From the NCBI RefSeq assembly GCF_001704615.3, contig NZ_CP029397.2, forward strand, positions 3,289,931 through 3,353,930: a DNA stretch of 64,000 nt. Reading direction: 5' to 3'. This stretch comes from Acinetobacter defluvii. GTDB lineage: Bacteria; Pseudomonadota; Gammaproteobacteria; Pseudomonadales; Moraxellaceae. Below, one piece after another: positions 39,609-48,058 of the stretch. Numbering within the stretch: the stretch's first letter is position 1; each line of letters starts with the position of its first letter. The position numbers and the translations under genes are program-made. The notes beneath the pieces were generated by a model, which did no database searches, was not told where the DNA came from, and saw nothing but the letters and a program-made list of their open reading frames with translations.

Positions 39609-40928
39609 CTATTGCATCATACTTTTTGCAGCTTCATTACGAAAGGCTTTTAAAATCTGTTGCCCTGCCCGACCCGATTGACTCAAGCCTAAGCGTGCTT
39701 GTTCTTGGCGAATCGCTTGACGCGTTTTATCTCCAATCAAACCATCCGCTTCACCAATGTCATAACCTTTTTTCAACAAATAATTTTGGATTTCACGGCG
39801 TTCCGCACGAGAAGTTCCTGCATCATCTGTTGGCCAAGCTGTCTGGAAAGCCCCCTTGCCTTGTAAACGATCAGACAAATGTGCAATCGCCAAAGCATAA
39901 CTTTCTGCTGCGTTATATCCATAAATCGCATCAAAGTTTTTAAATACCAAGAATGCTGGACCACTTGCACCTGCTGGCATCATCAAACCTGCCTGTGATG
40001 CCCCTGATAAATTACCTTGAATAATTGGCGAACCATCTACACGAGTAAAACCACGGCTTTCCCAAGAACTTAAAGATTTTTTATTACGACGACTTTCACC
40101 ACCCACTGAGGCACTGTCAGGAATTCGCACTTCAAAACCCCATGGCATACCTGTTTGCCAACCACGTTTTTTCAGAAAGTTTGCTGTAGAGGCTAATGCA
40201 TCAGCCGTACTTGAAACCAAGTCGCGGCGACCATCGCCATCAAAATCCACGGCTAACTCTTCATACGTCGATGGCATAAACTGCGTATGACCAAATGCCC
40301 CAGCCCATGAACCTTTGAGTTGCTCTTCACGTAAATCACCCCGTTGTAAAATACGCATGGTGGCAAAAAACTCACCTCGGAAATAATCTTGGCGACGCCC
40401 TTCACAGCTCAATGTACCCAAAGCTTGTATTAATGGATATTTACCAGAAATATCACCAAAATTACTCTCTACCCCCCAAACCGCCACTACTGTTTCAGCA
40501 GGTACACCATAAGCTGCTGCAACTCGGTTTAAAGTATCACGATGTTGGGCTAACATCTCACGCCCTTTTTGTACTCGTTCTTCGTCCACCAAACCTGAAA
40601 GATAATCCCAAATCGGAGTCGAAAATTCAGGTTGATAGTTGAGCTTCGCAATCACCGAATAATCAGGTGTTAGGTTTTGTGTATAACGATCATAAGTCGT
40701 GCCACTGACTCCAGAAGCAATAGCTCTTGAACGCAAATTGGCTAGGCAGCCCTGAAAATCACGCGCTGGTGAATAATCTGAAGTTGTATTTGAAATGACA
40801 GGTGTTGAATTAACAGGTGCTGGCTGACCATTAATCACCAGTTCGGCATTTGCCTGTGTCATGGCTAAAAAAGCTGTACCACATAAAAAAGATAAACTAC
40901 GCATATGACCCACAAAATCTTTGTTCAT
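39609..40928 (-). CDS. Lytic murein transglycosylase B-type with peptidoglycan-binding domain
   Basis: Periplasmic enzyme that cleaves peptidoglycan glycan strands. The signal peptide (SFLCGTAFLAMTQANA) is followed by the MltB/SltB catalytic domain with VAVWGVESNFG (catalytic Glu, about residue 155), then GAFGHTQFMPSTYEELAVDFDGDG and a C-terminal PG_binding_1 domain (about 375-430, LKKGYDIGEADGLIGDKTRQAI). 439 residues. There is no lipobox, so it is SltB/MltB-like but soluble. An internal Met at position 9 could be the real start. Upstream lies a 550-bp AT-rich region with DnaA boxes. Confidence 0.9.
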   Translation of the reverse strand: MNKDFVGHMRSLSFLCGTAFLAMTQANAELVINGQPAPVNSTPVISNTTSDYSPARDFQGCLANLRSRAIASGVSGTTYDRYTQNLTPDYSVIAKLNYQPEFSTPIWDYLSGLVDEERVQKGREMLAQHRDTLNRVAAAYGVPAETVVAVWGVESNFGDISGKYPLIQALGTLSCEGRRQDYFRGEFFATMRILQRGDLREEQLKGSWAGAFGHTQFMPSTYEELAVDFDGDGRRDLVSSTADALASTANFLKKRGWQTGMPWGFEVRIPDSASVGGESRRNKKSLSSWESRGFTRVDGSPIIQGNLSGASQAGLMMPAGASGPAFLVFKNFDAIYGYNAAESYALAIAHLSDRLQGKGAFQTAWPTDDAGTSRAERREIQNYLLKKGYDIGEADGLIGDKTRQAIRQEQARLGLSQSGRAGQQILKAFRNEAAKSMMQ

Positions 40929-40989
40929 TAAAATTATGTTATTAACATATCATTCTATGGATAAAATGACAGAAACAAAACGTAATTTT

Positions 40990-41350
40990 TGAATTCATTT
41001 TCTACTTTTTAAATTCATATTTCACATTTAAATTTAAACAAGTTATCCACAAAGAAAACACATAAAGTTTAAATTCAAAGTTAGAATAAAACTTTTAAAT
41101 TCAAAAATAACAATAAAACTTATCCACAATTTTTTAAATTTAAACGCTAAAAAACAATTTTTAAGTCATTTATTTACATAACATTTATTTTAAATTTAAA
41201 AAATTATCTCTATAAATCCAAAGGAGAAAAAGCTATGAATTTAAAACAACACTTTTAAATTCATTCTTTCAGTTTTAAATTCAAATATGAAAATTTTTGA
41301 TTTAAATTTAAAAAATATATTTGAATTTAAAGTTATTGATGTGCTTATTT
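40990..41350. repeat. AT-rich tract with DnaA boxes and repeated TTTAAATTYAAA motifs
   Basis: The 550-bp gap (40929-41478) has two perfect DnaA boxes TTATCCACA (41043-41051 and 41120-41128) and about ten copies of a TTTAAATTTAAA/TTTAAATTCAAA-type motif spaced irregularly from 41006 to 41333. The same box and AT motif occur together at the dnaA end of the window (63560-63990). No protein gene; a 7-codon ORF at 41235-41258 follows an AAAGGAG. Confidence 0.7.
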
Positions 41351-41430
41351 TTGAAAATAGAGGGTTATAACCAAACTATTGTATGAGGATGAAAATGAAA
41401 GCTGAGCATCATACTGAAATTAAAAAAATA

Positions 41431-41462
41431 AAAAAGCGACCAAAGGTTTGATCGCTTTTTTT
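41431..41462 (-). terminator. Rho-independent terminator of purEK
   Basis: Arms AAAAAGCGA and TCGCTTTTT with an inner CC..GG pair; T-run on the minus strand just past the purK stop. Confidence 0.85.
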
Positions 41463-41478
41463 ACATGCAAATTTAGAT

Positions 41479-42600
41479 TTAAATGCTCATATCTTCGCTT
41501 AAAGCCAAAGGATTCGGCAAGATTTTCGCCAATTGACGGCATAAAGTCGTTAGTTCAGCGCTGTTATTTGGCATCAAAGTGATGTGACCAATTTTACGAC
41601 CTTCACGCTCAGTCTTATTATAAAGATGTAAATGTGCACCATTTAATGCCAAAACATCTTCAGACTTTGGATATTGTCCAATGATATTGATCATCACGGT
41701 TGGACGAACCACTTCAGTTGAACCGAGTGGTAAACCTGCGACTGCACGAATGTGATTTTCAAACTGTGAACAGATTGCACCTTCAATCGACCAATGTCCA
41801 GAGTTGTGCACACGTGGTGCCATCTCATTGGCATATAAGCCTTGATCTGTGACAAATAGTTCAAGCGTCAACACGCCGACATAATTTAAATGATTGAGCA
41901 GGCGAGTAATGTAATCTTGTGCCACAGGTTGTAAATCTGCACTGTTTGGCGCAGGAACAATCGAATGGGAAAGAATACCGTTGTGATGATGATTTTCCGC
42001 CAAAGGCCAAGTTTTTACATCACCATCAATACCACGTACCGCAATAATTGAAACTTCACGTGAGAATGTTACAAAACTTTCCGCAATGAGTTCACCAGCA
42101 GGACCGAGTTCTGCCCAAGCTTGCTCGATTTGATCTACTGTACGCAATACAAATTGACCTTTGCCATCATAACCACCACGTGACGTTTTCAGGACAATCG
42201 GTAAGCCGAGTTGTTCAACTGCTAATTTTAATTCATCAAGTGAAGTCACTGCTTTATACGGCGCAACAGGAATTGAAAGCTCATCAAATAAAGCTTTTTC
42301 TGACAACCGATGCTGTGCAATCGCCAATGCTTGACGTGGCGGATGCAAATCTTTTTGCTTCGTTAAAACATCAACATCGATCAATGGCGTATTTTCAAAC
42401 TCAAGACTAAAAACATCTGCGCTGGTAATAAAATCTTGCAAGCCATTTGTCGCTTTGGTTGAAAATACTGGACCTAATGCTGCAGAAGGACAGTCTGTAT
42501 TGGCTTCAAAGAAAGTGCATTGAATGTTAAGCGGTAGAGCAGCTTGCGCCATCATACGACCCAATTGACCACCACCAAAGATCCCGATGGTTTTATTCAT
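41479..42600 (-). CDS. purK: N5-carboxyaminoimidazole ribonucleotide synthase
   Basis: Purine synthesis: converts AIR, bicarbonate and ATP to N5-CAIR. ATP-grasp enzyme of 373 residues with IGIFGGGQLGRMMAQAA at the N-terminus and the ATP-binding block LKTSRGGYDGKGQFVL in the middle, then NEMAPRVHNSGHW near 260, all diagnostic of PurK. It follows purE after 27 bases on the same strand, so both steps to CAIR are encoded together. Confidence 0.97.
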   Translation of the reverse strand: MNKTIGIFGGGQLGRMMAQAALPLNIQCTFFEANTDCPSAALGPVFSTKATNGLQDFITSADVFSLEFENTPLIDVDVLTKQKDLHPPRQALAIAQHRLSEKALFDELSIPVAPYKAVTSLDELKLAVEQLGLPIVLKTSRGGYDGKGQFVLRTVDQIEQAWAELGPAGELIAESFVTFSREVSIIAVRGIDGDVKTWPLAENHHHNGILSHSIVPAPNSADLQPVAQDYITRLLNHLNYVGVLTLELFVTDQGLYANEMAPRVHNSGHWSIEGAICSQFENHIRAVAGLPLGSTEVVRPTVMINIIGQYPKSEDVLALNGAHLHLYNKTEREGRKIGHITLMPNNSAELTTLCRQLAKILPNPLALSEDMSI

Positions 42601-42627
42601 AATCTGTGTCCCGTTTTCAGCTTGGCT

Positions 42628-43143
42628 TTAGATTTGACCTGGAATATTTTTGCTTGCTACTTTTTCAGTTTGTGCAGCACGAAAATCTGCAACATTTTTT
42701 GCAATTTCTGGACGTGTCAAACCTAAAATTTGTGCTGCCATAATCGCTGCATTGGTAGCACCCGCAGGGCCAATTGCCAATGTACCCACCGCAATACCTG
42801 CAGGCATTTGTACGATCGAAAGCAATGAATCGACACCATTCAAAATAGATGATTTTACAGGAACACCAAGCACTGGAAGATCTGTTTTAGCCGCACACAT
42901 GCCTGGTAAATGCGCTGCACCACCTGCACCTGCGATAATCACTTGAATACCACGTTCACGTGCAGTTTCGGCATATTCAAATAAACGGTCTGGGGTACGA
43001 TGTGCAGAAACAACTTCCGCTTCGAAAGGAACACCAAGCTGTTTAAGCATAGTGGCAGTGTTTTCTAAGGTTGCCCAATCTGACTGAGAACCCATGATAA
43101 TTCCAACTAGAGGTTGAGCGTCTTGTGCTGCGGCCGCATTCAT
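42628..43143 (-). CDS. purE: N5-carboxyaminoimidazole ribonucleotide mutase
   Basis: Converts N5-CAIR to CAIR. The start at 43143 gives 171 residues, close to E. coli PurE (169), with [18 protein letters not shown], then [15 protein letters not shown] and the [20 protein letters not shown] block. The longer frame to 43197 adds a non-homologous extension. GGA lies about 10 bases before the chosen ATG. First gene of purEK. Confidence 0.96.
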   Translation of the reverse strand: MNAAAAQDAQPLVGIIMGSQSDWATLENTATMLKQLGVPFEAEVVSAHRTPDRLFEYAETARERGIQVIIAGAGGAAHLPGMCAAKTDLPVLGVPVKSSILNGVDSLLSIVQMPAGIAVGTLAIGPAGATNAAIMAAQILGLTRPEIAKNVADFRAAQTEKVASKNIPGQI

Positions 43144-43318
43144 TGCAAATTTTCCAGAGATTAAAAAAGTAGAGATAAATCTCGACGAGAGAGCCAAGCT
43201 TTAATAAGAGCCCCATATTATAGACTGATTTTTCATCTCAATAAAATTTAACGGACGTAGTAGGGCGATATTTTCATTATTTTTTGGGAGAATATAAACA
43301 TTATCAAATTATCTATGT

Positions 43319-43660
43319 TTATTGATTTCTAAAAACAAAATAAACACAACCTAATAAGCATAACCCCGCCCATAAATAATCTAACTTAAACGGTTGTTTA
43401 AATAGGAAAATCATAAAAGGAACAAAAACCAAGAGCGTTACGACTTCTTGGGTAATTTTCATTTGTCCAATCGCCCAACCTTGTTGTGCTAAAAGTTTAG
43501 TCGCCGGAATCATCAAACTGTATTCAAAGAGCGCAATGACCCAACTCAATAAAATCGCCTGCCAAAGAGGTGCATCATGCGGTAAAAATTTTAAATGTCC
43601 ATACCATGCAAGCGTCATAAAACAATTGGCAAGGATGAGGAGTAACAGGGGAAAAAACAT
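43319..43660 (-). CDS. DMT-superfamily membrane protein, DUF486
   Basis: 113 residues with four membrane helices. It fits the DUF486 family: WYGHLKF near residue 20, a middle SWVIALFEYSLMIPA segment and the conserved AIGQMKITQEVVTL, ending in a C-terminal GLCLLGCVYFVF helix. Related to small drug/metabolite transporters but with no established function. Divergent from a small frameshifted gene. Confidence 0.85.
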   Translation of the reverse strand: MFFPLLLLILANCFMTLAWYGHLKFLPHDAPLWQAILLSWVIALFEYSLMIPATKLLAQQGWAIGQMKITQEVVTLLVFVPFMIFLFKQPFKLDYLWAGLCLLGCVYFVFRNQ

Positions 43661-43749
43661 GAAAGTAAAGCCTAAAAATTTGATGATATTTTTATATAAA
43701 TTATCTAAAATTAGCCAGACAAAACTATAAATTAAAACTCGAGAATTAA

Positions 43750-44083
43750 ATGAATCACATATTTCAAATTATCATTAATTTTTTTAAGCGCTTATTCGGT
43801 TCATCCCAACCTACTGTACCTCCTGAAGAATTACCCGAAATTAACTTAGCATTTGCTGATTTGGCAAATATGCTTACGCATGAAAAAACAGCAAAAACCT
43901 GATTTTTTGAATGGTATTGACCATTCTATTGAATATGCAGCAATTTTAACAAATGGAAATTCAATGTCATTTCCGCTTAATAAGGTCATGAAATTTATAA
44001 AAAATGGTGAGGAAGATAGTTTATATCATTTTGCCTATTTCATCTTAAATTATGACGAGTCAAAAGTTGAAAATGAGGTTTAA
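43750..44083 (+). pseudogene. Small unknown gene with a frameshift in an A6 run
   Basis: The frame from the ATG at 43750 encodes MNHIFQIIINFFKRLFGSSQ and stops after 50 residues (43902). A second frame from about 43853 to 44083 encodes PDFLNGIDHSIEYAAILTNG and onward. Removing one A from the six-A run at 43883-43888 joins them into a single 110-residue protein (ADLANMLTHEKQQKPDFLNG across the join). So the gene is broken by a homopolymer indel, phase-variable or mis-sequenced. The joined protein has no family I recognise. Confidence 0.6.
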
Positions 44084-44219
44084 CTCGAATTCACTTTATT
44101 GACACAAGAAAAACTATCTTTTCCCTTAAACCCTTGCTATCGTTGCTTTCAAATCGAATTAATCACGACAACAGCACAACAACAACGTGATGTGTCAAAA
44201 AGCAGTGGAGTTAGAACGA

Positions 44220-45587
44220 ATGCATCTGCATATCTTGGGTATTTGTGGCACTTTTATGGGTTCTTTGGCGTTATTGGCGCGTGATTTAGGGCATAAGGTG
44301 ACAGGTTCAGATGCAAACGTGTATCCACCCATGTCCACTCAATTGGAAAATGCAGGCATTACTCTGATGCAAGGCTATGACCGTAGCCATTTACAACCGC
44401 ATCCTGATCTTGTGATCGTGGGCAATGCCATGAAACGTGGTATTGATGCAGTGGAATATATGCTCAATGAAGGCTTACCGTATATTTCAGGACCACAGTT
44501 CCTTGCAGATCATGTCTTACAAGGCAAACATGTCCTTGGTGTTGCTGGAACACATGGTAAAACCACAACCACAACCATGCTTGCTTGGGTACTTGATCAG
44601 GCAGGCTTAAATCCAGGCTTTTTGATCGGTGGCGTGCCTCTAGGCTTTAGTGAAAGCGCACGTTTAGGCGGTGGCAAATACTTTTGTGTAGAAGCAGACG
44701 AATATGATTCTGCATTCTTCGACAAGCGTTCTAAGTTCGTGCATTACCATCCTAAAACAGCGATTTTAAATAACTTAGAATTTGACCATGCTGATATTTT
44801 CGATGACTTAGCAGCGATTCAAAAACAATTCCATCATTTAGTTCGTACCATTCCAAGTGAAGGACGTATCATTGCGCCAATTACAGAAAGCAATATTGAT
44901 GAAGTATTGGAAATAGGCTGTTGGACGCCTGTAGTTCGTACATCTTTAGATGCCAATGACACAGCAGAAGTTTACGCAGAACAACTATCGAGCGATGGTT
45001 CACATTTCAAAGTACTGCAACACGGCGTTGTGAAAGGTGAGGTGAAATGGACGATGACAGGACAACACAGTGTTGCCAATGCGCTAGCAACCATTGCTGC
45101 TGCTGAACATGTGGGTGTTTCAATTGAACAATCATGTGAAGCATTGTCGAATTTTGGTGGTGTAAAACGCCGAATGGAGCTTTTGGATACTGTCAATGGT
45201 ATCGAAGTCTATGATGACTTTGCCCATCACCCAACAGCGATTGATACTACGCTTGAAGGCGCGCGTAAGCGTTTGGGTGAACGTAAACTATGGGCGATCA
45301 TTGAACCACGTTCAAACACCATGCGTATGGGCTCACACAAAGATGGTTTGGCACATTCTGCACGTTTAGCAGATGAAGTCATTTGGTATCAACCTGAAGG
45401 TTTGGATTGGGATTTACAGCCTGTGATTGAGGCTGCACCCAATAAAGCCGTGATTGCACGTAGCTTGGATGAGATTATTCAGATGGTAATCGCAGAAGCA
45501 GGTGAGGGCGATGCCGTGGTCATCATGTCCAATGGTGGTTTTGGTGGATTGCATCAGAAATTGCTTGCAGCATTAAAAGCAAAATAA
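44220..45587 (+). CDS. mpl: UDP-N-acetylmuramate:L-alanyl-gamma-D-glutamyl-meso-DAP ligase
   Basis: Peptidoglycan recycling: attaches the salvaged tripeptide to UDP-MurNAc. The ATG at 44220 (GGAG nine bases upstream) gives MHLHILGICGTFMGSLALLA, like E. coli Mpl; a start at 44187 would add 11 unlike residues. The Mur-ligase P-loop is VAGTHGKTTTTTM (about residue 105), followed by FFDKRSKFVHYHPKTAILNN and EFDHADIFDDL. It ends IMSNGGFGGLHQKLL as in the family. 455 residues. Fits with the transglycosylases in this window. Confidence 0.97.
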   Translation: MHLHILGICGTFMGSLALLARDLGHKVTGSDANVYPPMSTQLENAGITLMQGYDRSHLQPHPDLVIVGNAMKRGIDAVEYMLNEGLPYISGPQFLADHVLQGKHVLGVAGTHGKTTTTTMLAWVLDQAGLNPGFLIGGVPLGFSESARLGGGKYFCVEADEYDSAFFDKRSKFVHYHPKTAILNNLEFDHADIFDDLAAIQKQFHHLVRTIPSEGRIIAPITESNIDEVLEIGCWTPVVRTSLDANDTAEVYAEQLSSDGSHFKVLQHGVVKGEVKWTMTGQHSVANALATIAAAEHVGVSIEQSCEALSNFGGVKRRMELLDTVNGIEVYDDFAHHPTAIDTTLEGARKRLGERKLWAIIEPRSNTMRMGSHKDGLAHSARLADEVIWYQPEGLDWDLQPVIEAAPNKAVIARSLDEIIQMVIAEAGEGDAVVIMSNGGFGGLHQKLLAALKAK

Positions 45588-45605
45588 GCGATGTAACATA
45601 AAAAA

Positions 45606-45636
45606 TAAACCCACATAACGTGGGTTTATTTTTTAT
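45606..45636. terminator. Bidirectional terminator after mpl
   Basis: Stem AAACCCAC / GTGGGTTT with a 5-base loop; T-rich on the plus strand, A-run giving T's on the minus strand. It overlaps the stop of the convergent gene. Confidence 0.82.
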
Positions 45637-45995
45637 TGTTCAGGTGACATTGTACCTGTCTTCTTAAAAGCATTAAATTTTGCCCAACCTTGTACTGTAT
45701 CGCCTAAACGTTGACTAAAATACATCACAGAAACCCAATCCTGTTGACCATCGTTATAGACCGTATAGGCAGTTACGTGGTCATTTTTTATAATAAACAT
45801 ATCCTTCATTTTGCAAGCGTCATTCGGTGCTGAATGAAAATATACTCTCTGTGGACTGATGACAGACATGCCCCAACGCGGTATTAGATGTGCTTCTGTT
45901 CTGGAGGCTAAATTTTCAATTTTGTCGCAATTTACTGCAAAACTCAGATTTGAAAATAAAATCCCCATTCCAAACATATAAAATTTTTTAAGCAT
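45633..45995 (-). CDS. Secreted periplasmic protein of unknown function
   Basis: 120 residues with a signal peptide (FYMFGMGILFSNLSFA). The mature 100 residues have two Cys (CDKI and CKMKD) that could form a disulfide and a C-terminal half rich in beta-type residues (YTVYNDGQQDWVSVMYF, QGWAKF) reminiscent of an SH3-like fold. No named family recognised. Convergent with mpl. Confidence 0.6.
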   Translation of the reverse strand: MLKKFYMFGMGILFSNLSFAVNCDKIENLASRTEAHLIPRWGMSVISPQRVYFHSAPNDACKMKDMFIIKNDHVTAYTVYNDGQQDWVSVMYFSQRLGDTVQGWAKFNAFKKTGTMSPEQ

Positions 45996-46025
45996 ATTTT
46001 TCTATTTCACCTTGTGAAGATCGCA

Positions 46026-46499
46026 TCAAAAATAATTTTGATAGCCACGATTTTGATAACCCACATAATTTTTTGTTGGTTTTTCGACATTCGCAGTATT
46101 TAATAAAATTTCTAAAAATCTACCAATTTGTTCAGCATTTAATAAATTAGGCTCAAACTTATTTAAGCCGATATTTTTAAAATAATCCGAAATTTGGGTA
46201 TTAGGATTTACATATTTCATTGACCATTGCTTAAAATTCAGTTCAACAATTGGGGTGATTTTAAATTGATGCACATGAGTATGACGATTATCTTGTTGAA
46301 TAGCTTCAAATAACTCTAAAACTTGATCATTTTCTCCTTCTAAACATTGAAAAAATGAACCTTCTGCATAATACAACACTCCCACAATACCATGCTGCGC
46401 ATTAAACTCACGTGCAGTCACTAAGATGTCACTCAAATCGAGTAATAAATCATTTTCATTTTCTACACGTACACTGGCATAGCATAATCGAATCATCAT
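46026..46499 (-). CDS. BLUF-domain blue-light sensor (BlsA-like)
   Basis: Short flavin photoreceptor of 157 residues consisting of one BLUF domain plus a short C-terminal helix region. Key residues are present: Tyr7 (LCYAS), Asn33 (FNAQHGIVG) and Gln51 (FFQCLEG), plus the WSMKY segment holding the conserved Trp/Met. In Acinetobacter baumannii the similar BlsA (about 156 residues) controls light-dependent motility and metabolism by binding regulators rather than through an enzymatic domain; the same mode is likely here. Confidence 0.9.
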   Translation of the reverse strand: MMIRLCYASVRVENENDLLLDLSDILVTAREFNAQHGIVGVLYYAEGSFFQCLEGENDQVLELFEAIQQDNRHTHVHQFKITPIVELNFKQWSMKYVNPNTQISDYFKNIGLNKFEPNLLNAEQIGRFLEILLNTANVEKPTKNYVGYQNRGYQNYF

Positions 46500-46648
46500 A
46501 AGTTGTTTTAATGTGATAAATTTAACATGATTATCGCTTAAAAATTAAACATTTGTAATTCTTTTCTCACATAAATTATAGATTTTGATAACTCAACAAA
46601 ATTTATAAAATAAGCAATAATTAACACAATACTTCATACTTCGGTTTT

Positions 46649-46683
46649 GCCCTTAATTAACTCAATAGTTAGGGGCTTTTTTT
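46649..46683 (+). terminator. Orphan plus-strand terminator upstream of a membrane-protein gene
   Basis: Stem GCCCTTAA / TTAGGGGC (one G-T pair) with a 12-base loop and seven T. It ends 27 bases before the ATG at 46710, with no gene ending upstream on this strand. It may be a leader attenuator or the end of a small RNA. Confidence 0.7.
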
Positions 46684-46709
46684 AATTTGAATAATTTTTA
46701 GAGATAATA

Positions 46710-47027
46710 ATGACTAAAAATTTAATTCTGAGCCTTATCTTACAAATTTTTTATTTAGGTCTAGTACTTTTTTTAAACAAACTCAGACTAAATGATTTTA
46801 TCAATATTGCAAGCATGTCTTTTGTATTAGGCATATGCAGTCATTATTTTCTAGATGCTTGGCTTTTTAAAATAATGGGCTTAATCGGACTCAGTGCATT
46901 ATTTATATTTTTAAATAGTTATTTGCTGCTTGCGGTGATGCTGAGTTGTTATTTCTTGGCGCTAACTTTAGCGCAATTTAAATCAAGTTATGGTACGAAA
47001 AAACAATATGAGCTTCATCCACATTGA
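46710..47027 (+). CDS. Small membrane protein of unknown function
   Basis: 105 residues, four hydrophobic segments (about 5-22, 30-48, 50-68, 70-90) and a short basic tail. No family recognised. It sits directly after the orphan terminator, which suggests control by attenuation. Convergent with the GNAT pair. Confidence 0.55.
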   Translation: MTKNLILSLILQIFYLGLVLFLNKLRLNDFINIASMSFVLGICSHYFLDAWLFKIMGLIGLSALFIFLNSYLLLAVMLSCYFLALTLAQFKSSYGTKKQYELHPH

Positions 47028-47057
47028 AACTCATCATTATTCACATTCATCAACCTC

Positions 47058-47342
47058 TTATGCTATTACATCAGCAAAGCTTGGCTCACGTTTAAACATC
47101 ACATCTACATAAGAACACGTAGGCACAATTTTAAGCTGTTTTTCACGTGCAAAATCAACCAAAGTATCTAATAATTGACGTGCCATCCCTTGTCCACGTA
47201 AAGAATCATCTACCCAAGTATGATCAGCAATAATTTGAGCTTCATCACGCCACACATAGCTGATTTCAGCAATGCGTTGACCTTGCTCATTGTCTAAAAA
47301 GAACTCACCTTTATTCGAGTTATCAATATGTTGAAATTGCAT
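47058..47342 (-). CDS. GNAT-like small acetyltransferase, paralog 2
   Basis: 94-residue member of the compact GNAT-like family (YjdJ/NATD1 type). It shows GEFFLDNEQGQRIAEISY, the acetyl-CoA loop RGQGMARQLLDTLVDFA and a VPTCSYV segment with a Cys. About half the residues match the neighbouring 95-residue gene, so the two arose by tandem duplication. Likely N-acetylates a small amine or protein; substrate unknown. Confidence 0.8.
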   Translation of the reverse strand: MQFQHIDNSNKGEFFLDNEQGQRIAEISYVWRDEAQIIADHTWVDDSLRGQGMARQLLDTLVDFAREKQLKIVPTCSYVDVMFKREPSFADVIA

Positions 47343-47424
47343 GTGCCTACCTCCTCAAGATCTGAATTAAAGTTTAATTTAGCAAAGTCGACATAAAATA
47401 AAATTCGACTAAAAATACGCTAAA

Positions 47425-47712
47425 TTATGAGAATAACACATCACGAATAGAGGCATCTTTATCAAAAACAGATTTTGCAAAAGGGCAGAGCGGGATTACA
47501 GCAATCTTTTTTTCACGTGCAAATTCAACTAAATTATTTAATAATTTACGTCCGACACCTTCACCACGTAGCTCATCTTCTACAGTGGTATGATCAATAA
47601 TCAACTTATCTTCACCCGCCCATGTATAAGCCATTTCAGCCAAGTGATGACCTTCTTCGCCAATATAAAATTCGCCTTTTTTACCATCATCTTTATGTTT
47701 GATTTCTAACAT
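47425..47712 (-). CDS. GNAT-like small acetyltransferase, paralog 1
   Basis: 95 residues, same family as the gene 82 bases downstream: GEFYIGEEGHHLAEMAY, acetyl-CoA loop RGEGVGRKLLNNLVEFA and VIPLCPFAKSVFDK, the canonical end of this family. Acidic active-site HTTVEDELRG is present as in YjdJ. The gap and own SD suggest either a two-gene transcript or separate control. Confidence 0.82.
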   Translation of the reverse strand: MLEIKHKDDGKKGEFYIGEEGHHLAEMAYTWAGEDKLIIDHTTVEDELRGEGVGRKLLNNLVEFAREKKIAVIPLCPFAKSVFDKDASIRDVLFS

Positions 47713-48058
47713 TTTTATTACTCTTTATAAAAAATAATTATTTTGCAACATGCCACAGATTTTACCCAATTTCTGTTATTTTTTTATTAATTTTAAATCA
47801 TCAGTCAAAAATACAAAGTGAATACCAACACAATTATTAATTCTAAGGTACGGTATAAAATGATATTTTATCTCAATCTTTTCGTTTTCTATTAGACCTA
47901 TAAAAAATCTATTGTAAAAATTCATAAAAAATTATGATTGATACTAAAGTAAATAGTACATTGTAAATTTGCTCGATCTGAAATCTATACATTTTATTTA
48001 CTTAACAAGTTTGCTAAATCAGCCTAAAATTTAACATGCTTCTTTTTACTCATTGACC
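47713..48058. other. 340-bp AT-rich gap
   Basis: No gene or structured element seen beyond divergent upstream regions of the GNAT and SotB-like genes. Confidence 0.4.

Noticed and set aside
41235..41258. Seven-codon ORF (MNLKQHF) after AAAGGAG
   Set aside because: Too short and built from the repeated TTTAAA motif; likely chance, though a leader peptide is not excluded.
40990..41350. Repeated AT motifs as a CRISPR array
   Set aside because: Spacing is irregular, repeats are only about 12 bases and no spacers or cas genes exist.
47125..47530. CACGTG-containing sequences resembling parS near 47131 and 47514
   Set aside because: Both encode the same FAREK motif of the two GNAT paralogs and match parS poorly outside the hexamer, so they reflect shared coding sequence.
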